A DNA stretch of 10,342 bases from assembly GCA_003599205.1 (NCBI GenBank), contig QZJA01000015.1, positions 1-10,342 on the forward strand, given 5' to 3'. Below the pieces are notes generated by a model. It was not told where the DNA came from. It did no database searches and saw nothing but the letters and a program-made list of their open reading frames with translations. This stretch comes from Candidatus Parcubacteria bacterium (GTDB taxonomy: Bacteria; Patescibacteriota; Patescibacteriia; UBA1558; GWA2-36-10). Numbering within the stretch: the stretch's first letter is position 1; every line of letters starts with the position of its first letter. Made by a program: the position numbers and the translations under genes. Shown piece after piece: positions 6,315-10,342 of this stretch.

Positions 6315-6404
6315 ATGGGAACAAAACTGAAGAATAAAAGATTGTCTGTTAAAAGGCGTAGACGTAAGAAGCTCAAGAGACGCAACAGATTCAAGAATAA
6401 ATAG
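6315..6404 (+). CDS. 29-residue highly basic peptide, possible small ribosomal protein
   Basis: The ORF begins MGTKLKNKRLSVKRR and ends NRFKNK. 17 of the 29 residues are Lys or Arg, and none is acidic, so it very probably binds RNA. It has its own strong promoter about 25 nt upstream and a strong terminator 7 nt after the stop, giving a monocistronic transcript of about 145 nt. That layout argues that the ORF is real in spite of its size. The segment SVKRRRRKKLKRR (11-23) resembles the Ser-Val, Lys/Arg-run core of the AURKAIP1/COX24 family (mS38, bacterial bS22), short peptides of the small ribosomal subunit. Low-complexity basic sequence makes such likeness weak. No clear Shine-Dalgarno is seen, only AAGAGA about 13 nt upstream. 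Coding status is likely; the family is tentative. Confidence 0.7.
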   Translation: MGTKLKNKRLSVKRRRRKKLKRRNRFKNK

Positions 6405-6410
6405 TTGCTT

Positions 6411-6435
6411 AAGCCCCGCTTTAGCGGGGCTTTTT
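6411..6435 (+). terminator. Intrinsic terminator of the basic mini-gene
   Basis: AAGCCCCGC (6411-6419) and GCGGGGCTT (6424-6432) form a perfect 9-bp stem with a TTTA loop, followed by a T run to 6435. It is the strongest terminator in the window and isolates the mini-gene from the pilus operon. Confidence 0.92.
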
Positions 6436-6450
6436 GTTTGGTTAAAGATG

Positions 6451-6480
6451 TTGGGACTTTAATAATAAATATGTTATAAT
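6451..6480 (+). promoter_or_regulatory. Putative promoter of the response regulator-pilus operon
   Basis: An extended -10 TGTTATAAT (box 6475-6480) with a weak -35 TTGGGA (6451-6456) at 18-nt spacing. The expected start near 6486 leaves a leader of about 32 nt that lacks a Shine-Dalgarno. Confidence 0.6.
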
Positions 6481-6517
6481 ATAATCATTGAAAACATTAA
6501 TAACTAAATAAAATTTT

Positions 6518-6886
6518 ATGTCCAAGGTCAAGAAAATTTTGGTTGTAGAGGACGAGAAGCCAATGGCTAAAGCTCTTGTTTTGAAATTAAATCATGCCGG
6601 TTTTGAAGCTACTATGGCCAACAATGGAGAAGAAGCCTTAGAAATTTTGCAGAAAGAACAATTTGATTTGATGCTTTTAGATCTTATTATGCCGAGAATG
6701 GATGGTTTTTCGGTTCTAGAAAAAATAAAAGAAAAGGGTATAAAAGTAAAAATTGTTGTTACTTCAAATCTGGGCCAAGAAGAAGACTTTGCTCGAGCCA
6801 AAGATTTGGGTGCTGGTGATTATTTTGTAAAATCTGACACTTCACTTTCTGAGATAGTTGAGTATGTCAGTCAGCTGGAAAAATAA
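6518..6886 (+). CDS. Single-domain (CheY-like) response regulator
   Basis: The 122-residue protein is one receiver domain with no output domain. The acidic pocket E11-D12, phosphoacceptor D55 (LMLLDLIMPRMDG), switch T82 and conserved K105 (YFVKSD) are all present, so phosphorylation is expected to work. It must act through protein contacts. It is the first gene of the pilus operon, 36 nt before pilB, and by analogy with other pilus-linked receivers it may regulate pilus assembly or motility; that is an inference. No histidine kinase is encoded in the window. No Shine-Dalgarno precedes the ATG. Confidence 0.93.
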   Translation: MSKVKKILVVEDEKPMAKALVLKLNHAGFEATMANNGEEALEILQKEQFDLMLLDLIMPRMDGFSVLEKIKEKGIKVKIVVTSNLGQEEDFARAKDLGAGDYFVKSDTSLSEIVEYVSQLEK

Positions 6887-6893
6887 AATTTTT

Positions 6894-6899
6894 GGAGGG
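6894..6899 (+). promoter_or_regulatory. Shine-Dalgarno-like GGAGGG placed too far from pilB
   Basis: GGAGGG is a strong anti-Shine-Dalgarno match, but 23 nt of A/T-rich sequence separates it from the pilB ATG at 6923. In-frame TAA codons at 6905 and 6911 rule out an earlier pilB start. Confidence 0.35.
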
Positions 6900-6922
6900 T
6901 TTAATAAAAATAAAAACAAAAT

Positions 6923-8575
6923 ATGGCAATGGAAAGCTCAAAGATAATTGAGATCTTATTGCGCGAACATTATGTTTCAGAAGATGATATGGCTCGAGCC
7001 AAAGAGTATATCAAAACACATAATGTTTTACTCGCAGATTATCTTTTGTCAGAGGGGATACTTACCAAAGATTTGTTAGGCCAAGCAGTTGCCGAGGCTT
7101 TGGATGTGGTTTATGCTGACTTAAATACCCATAAGGCTACAAAAGAGGCCATCCTGAAAATTCCCGAAGTAATAGCCAAGGAATTTAGGGTAGTTTTATT
7201 TGCTGAAGATGAAAAAAATGTGACCATTACTACTGATGATCCGACCAAAGAAGGCTTAAGTTTGAAATTAAAAGAATTATTTCCGAATAAAAATATAATA
7301 ATTGCTTATTCCTTGTCTGAAGATATTGAGGTATCTTTTTTGCTTTACCGAAAATCTTTGGAAACACGTTTTGCCAAGATTATACAAGAAAAAAAGAAGG
7401 TTGCTCCAGAAATAATTGACGAAATGATAGAAGATGCTTTGTATCATAAAGCTTCGGATATTCATTTTGAGCCCAGAGAAAACGAAATACTAATTCGTTT
7501 TAGGGTAGATGGTGTACTTCAAGAAGCAGGAATTATTCCCAAAGATAATTTTGAAAATATTTTAAATAGGATAAAAGTTCAAGCCAGACTGAGAATAGAT
7601 GAACACAACGCTGCTCAAGACGGTTCAATTCGTTATATTTCTAAAAATGGTACTAAAGTTGATTTACGCGTTTCCCTAGTACCAACTTTAAATGGTGAAA
7701 AGATAGTTATTCGTCTTTTAGCGGAGTATGTGAAGGACTTGGGTTTAAATAGCTTGGGTTTGTCAGCCACTAATCAAAGCATGCTGGCTACTGCTGCCAA
7801 AAAGCCTTTTGGTATGATTCTCGTGGCTGGACCAACTGGATCAGGTAAAACAACCACTTTGTATGCTTTATTGAAAAGCATCAATAAGCCAGAGATAAAT
7901 ATTACCACTATAGAAGATCCAGCCGAATATAAATTGCCGGGAATAAATCAGATACAAATAAATAATCAAACAAATTTAACTTTTGCTAAAGGTCTTAGAT
8001 CTATTATTCGTCAGGATCCTGATGTGATATTTGTTGGTGAGATTAGAGATGAAGAAACTGCTGAAATTGCGGTAAATGCCGCTTTGACTGGTCATTTGCT
8101 TCTTTCAACTTTTCACGCCAATGATGCAGCTACAGCTATTCCTCGGCTTTTGGACATGGGAGTAGAACCATTTCTTTTGGCTTCAACTTTGGAATTGTTG
8201 ATTGCTCAGCGTTTGGTGAGAAAAATTTGTGAACGTTGTCGCGTCAGTATAAAAGCTGATGATCCTAGTATAAAAGATATATTAGCTAGCCTTGAGCCAA
8301 AATTTTCGGCTCAGTTGAATACTTTTTATCGTGGTAAAGGTTGTCATATCTGTGGTGGTACAGGCTATCATGGGCGTACAGCTATTTATGAATTCATAAG
8401 TATCAGTCCAGCAATGGAAAATTTGATTTTATCAAACCCATCAAAACAGGAAATCTGGAAGTTGGCTAGCCAAGAGGGTAGTGCAACTATGTTTGAAGAT
8501 GGTTTGAGTAAGATAAAAAGCGGTATGACCACTTTGGATGAGTTGTTGCGCGTGACTTTACCTCCTGATAAATAA
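6923..8575 (+). CDS. pilB: Type IV pilus assembly ATPase PilB (GspE family)
   Basis: PilB is the cytoplasmic hexameric ATPase that drives pilus extension through PilC. The 550 residues show an N-terminal MshEN/GspE-II module (about 8-135), the N2 domain (160-265) and the C-terminal secretion ATPase. Walker A GPTGSGKTT is at 303-311, the Asp box TIEDPAEY at 329-336, Walker B DPDVIFVGEIRDEE at 365-378, and the His box GHLLLSTFHAND at 390-401. The four-Cys zinc site typical of PilB/GspE is complete: C436 and C439, then C474 and C477. Length is normal and no key residue is missing. M1 and M3 are both possible starts; stops just upstream exclude others. It lies 36 nt after the receiver and 1 nt before pilC. 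A PilT retraction ATPase is not seen in this window. Confidence 0.97.
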   Translation: MAMESSKIIEILLREHYVSEDDMARAKEYIKTHNVLLADYLLSEGILTKDLLGQAVAEALDVVYADLNTHKATKEAILKIPEVIAKEFRVVLFAEDEKNVTITTDDPTKEGLSLKLKELFPNKNIIIAYSLSEDIEVSFLLYRKSLETRFAKIIQEKKKVAPEIIDEMIEDALYHKASDIHFEPRENEILIRFRVDGVLQEAGIIPKDNFENILNRIKVQARLRIDEHNAAQDGSIRYISKNGTKVDLRVSLVPTLNGEKIVIRLLAEYVKDLGLNSLGLSATNQSMLATAAKKPFGMILVAGPTGSGKTTTLYALLKSINKPEINITTIEDPAEYKLPGINQIQINNQTNLTFAKGLRSIIRQDPDVIFVGEIRDEETAEIAVNAALTGHLLLSTFHANDAATAIPRLLDMGVEPFLLASTLELLIAQRLVRKICERCRVSIKADDPSIKDILASLEPKFSAQLNTFYRGKGCHICGGTGYHGRTAIYEFISISPAMENLILSNPSKQEIWKLASQEGSATMFEDGLSKIKSGMTTLDELLRVTLPPDK

Positions 8576-8576
8576 T

Positions 8577-10010
8577 ATGTTTCAGCAAGAGAAAGCAAAA
8601 AAAAATTTTTCAGAGAAAAGAGGCTTAAATTTTTTATCCCGTTTTGGTATAGGAGAAGAGCGCGATTATTTTATTGAAAATCTTGCCATGCTTTTGTCTT
8701 CGGGTATGAGTATTTTGTCGGCTATTGATGCCATTTCTCAGGAGATAAAGACCGGTCCGATGAAAAAAATTATTTCTGGGCTTAAGGATGATATTGAGTC
8801 AGGTATGTCTTTGTCGCAAGCTTTAGAGAGGACGAAAATATTTTCTGGTTATATTTTGGCACTTATCAGGATAGGGGAACAATCTGGTCGTTTATCCGAA
8901 AATTTGAAAGTGATAAATGTCCGTCGGCAAAAAGAGGATTCTTTTAGATCAAAGGTAAAAACCGCAGCTATGTATCCGGTTTTTGTTTTATCTTTTACAC
9001 TTTTGGTTGCTTTAGCTATTTCCTGGTTTATTTTGCCACGTTTAGCTTCAGTATTTTCCAGTATGAAGGCGGATCTCCCTTGGACAACTAAAGCTATTAT
9101 TGGCTCGGGTAATTTTCTTAGCGCCAATGGTACTATTGCTATACCGGTAATTGCTTTGGGAGTTTTTTTTATAGTTTATATTTTATTTTTTTTCAAAAAA
9201 ACAAAATATATAGGCGAGGGTTTTTTGTTTAAATTCCCAGTCATAAAAAAGTTTATTTTAGAAGTTCAACTGGCACGTTTTGGCTATATTTTAGGTACTT
9301 TACTTGACGCGGGCTTGCCTATTACCGATGCAGTAGATCATCTTAATAGTTCTATAAAATATAAAATTTATAATAAATTTTATATTTATCTAAAAAATAG
9401 TATTGAAGAGGGTAAGTCCTTTCAGCAGAGCTTTTTGGAATATAAGGGAATGAAAAAAATAATCCCCATACCAATTCAGCAGATGATAATAGCCGGAGAG
9501 CAGTCAGGAAATTTACCAGCCACTTTGCTCAGAATAGGTGAAACTTTTGAGGAAAAAATGGACAACACTAGTAAAAATTTGGCAGTATTTTTAGAACCAA
9601 TTTTGCTTATTTTAGTGGGCTTGGGCGTAGCCTTTATTGCTATTGGAGTAATATTGCCGATTTATAGTTTGATGGGCAATTTGAATAATCAAGCTAGTAA
9701 CTCAACGATAAACTCAGCACCAGTAGTTCAGCAAGAAAATGTTTTTGTACCAAGTAGTGAAGAAGAGGAGTTGTTAGACATTGCAGAACAAAAAGTTAAT
9801 GAAGATGTCGCTATAATTTATGTAGAAATAGTGGCCGAAGATGAGTTTGTGACTATTTATGATCAGCCTAGTGTTGATAGTGTAGTTTTTGGACAAGTAA
9901 AGCCAGGTTATATATTTGAATTTTTATCTGAACAAGGCGATTGGTATAAGATTGCCATGTCCGACGGAGAAGTGGCGTGGATATTAAAAGATTATGCTCA
10001 GATCAAATAA
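8577..10010 (+). CDS. pilC: Type IV pilus platform protein PilC with a C-terminal SH3b-like domain
   Basis: PilC is the inner-membrane platform that couples PilB to pilin insertion. Two T2SSF repeats are visible (about 32-155 and 235-360), each with an AMLLSSGM- or GTLLDAGLP-like start and an I-x-x-GE-Q-SG-x-L motif (98-105 and 304-313). Membrane helices lie near 133-155, 186-206 and 339-363. A usual PilC ends just after the third helix, but this one continues for about 110 residues: a Ser/Asn/Glu-rich linker (367-415), then about 418-475 resembling a bacterial SH3 domain, with a YDQPSVDSVVFGQVKPG segment, E448, GDWYKI 454-459 and VAWILKDYA 466-474. With standard PilC topology this tail is outside the membrane. 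It starts 1 nt after pilB, so translation is probably coupled. Confidence 0.94.
   Translation: MFQQEKAKKNFSEKRGLNFLSRFGIGEERDYFIENLAMLLSSGMSILSAIDAISQEIKTGPMKKIISGLKDDIESGMSLSQALERTKIFSGYILALIRIGEQSGRLSENLKVINVRRQKEDSFRSKVKTAAMYPVFVLSFTLLVALAISWFILPRLASVFSSMKADLPWTTKAIIGSGNFLSANGTIAIPVIALGVFFIVYILFFFKKTKYIGEGFLFKFPVIKKFILEVQLARFGYILGTLLDAGLPITDAVDHLNSSIKYKIYNKFYIYLKNSIEEGKSFQQSFLEYKGMKKIIPIPIQQMIIAGEQSGNLPATLLRIGETFEEKMDNTSKNLAVFLEPILLILVGLGVAFIAIGVILPIYSLMGNLNNQASNSTINSAPVVQQENVFVPSSEEEELLDIAEQKVNEDVAIIYVEIVAEDEFVTIYDQPSVDSVVFGQVKPGYIFEFLSEQGDWYKIAMSDGEVAWILKDYAQIK
9357..9387. repeat. 31-bp AT-only perfect palindrome inside pilC
   Basis: Arms AAATATAAAATTTAT (9357-9371) and ATAAATTTTATATTT (9373-9387) are exact reverse complements around one A. 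It encodes a Lys/Tyr/Ile-rich stretch (residues 261-270) in the second T2SSF repeat. It may form a cruciform or an mRNA hairpin, or may be a chance result of AT-rich codons. Confidence 0.7.
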
Positions 10011-10342
10011 AATAAATCAAGTTGGTTTTACGGCCATAGAGTTAATTTTAGTGATAGTATTTGTTGCTTTTTTGTCTGGAATAACAATTCCTATGTATGG
10101 AAAATTTCAAACAACAAATAGTTTGGATCTTAGTGTTATCAAAATAGTTCAGACTTTACGGAGAGCTCAAATTTTATCACAAGCCAATGATGGTGACTCA
10201 AATTGGGGAGTATCCATTGGGCAGGATCAGATATTACTTTTTAAGGGTATGAGCTCCACTACCCGTAATACGGATTTTGATGAAATTTTCACTTTAGATA
10301 ACAACATAGAGTTTTCAGGAGAACAAGATATAGTTTTTGAAA
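9994..10342 (+). CDS. Prepilin-like protein of the GspH/FimT type, 5' part (runs off the right edge)
   Basis: The first 116 codons are visible. The protein begins MLRSNKINQVG, followed by FTAIELILVIVFVAFLSG: a class III signal peptide with cleavage expected by PilD-type peptidase between G11 and F12 and with the conserved Glu at mature position 5. The hydrophobic helix (about 14-32) is followed by ITIPMYGKF. The region VQTLRRAQILSQANDGDSN then WGVSIG resembles GspH/FimT minor pseudopilins, which suggests a minor rather than the major pilin. The ATG lies 17 nt inside the end of pilC, so translation is probably coupled. Downstream pilus genes are expected beyond the window. Confidence 0.87.
   Translation, partial: MLRSNKINQVGFTAIELILVIVFVAFLSGITIPMYGKFQTTNSLDLSVIKIVQTLRRAQILSQANDGDSNWGVSIGQDQILLFKGMSSTTRNTDFDEIFTLDNNIEFSGEQDIVFE

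Overview
The window looks like a chromosome segment from a member of the Candidate Phyla Radiation (Patescibacteria). This is inferred from AT-rich and compact DNA, a short IF-2, few Shine-Dalgarno sites, a type IV pilus operon headed by a single-domain response regulator, and membrane-fused spermidine-synthase-like genes of a kind common in that group. Only TAA and TAG stops are seen, and the genes read through with the standard bacterial code. No sequence search was possible, so the phylum call is a judgement.

Layout. Positions 1-2174 (minus strand) carry infB followed by the start of rbfA, overlapping by 8 nt, a translation and ribosome-maturation unit. A divergent promoter region (2175-2391) leads rightward to a DHH-phosphoesterase-like gene (2392-3504) that appears to have lost its metal-binding residues. 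The 3505-3867 gap is rich: a near-consensus promoter, a decayed duplicate of a tRNA interrupted by two tandem 28-bp palindromic units, an intact tRNA-Ile with the uncommon anticodon UAU, and a probable terminator. Next comes a 795-residue fusion (3868-6255) of a seven-helix membrane domain, a spermidine-synthase-like Rossmann domain and an M28/glutaminyl-cyclase-like hydrolase; its promoter implies a leaderless mRNA.

From 6256 to 6435 there is a complete miniature transcription unit: extended -10 promoter, a 29-codon ORF for an extremely basic peptide, and a strong intrinsic terminator. From 6451 onward lies a type IV pilus operon: CheY-like receiver, PilB assembly ATPase, PilC platform protein with an added C-terminal SH3b-like domain, and the start of a GspH/FimT-like prepilin that runs off the window.

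How the parts fit. The left part serves translation (IF-2, RbfA, tRNA-Ile and possibly the basic peptide, which may be ribosomal). The right part builds an envelope-spanning pilus: PilB powers assembly, PilC anchors it and may contact the wall through SH3b, the prepilin is a substrate, and the receiver may tune the machine. The most unusual elements are the interrupted tRNA duplicate, the basic mini-gene, the PilC-SH3b fusion, the membrane/synthase/cyclase fusion and the apparently dead DHH protein.
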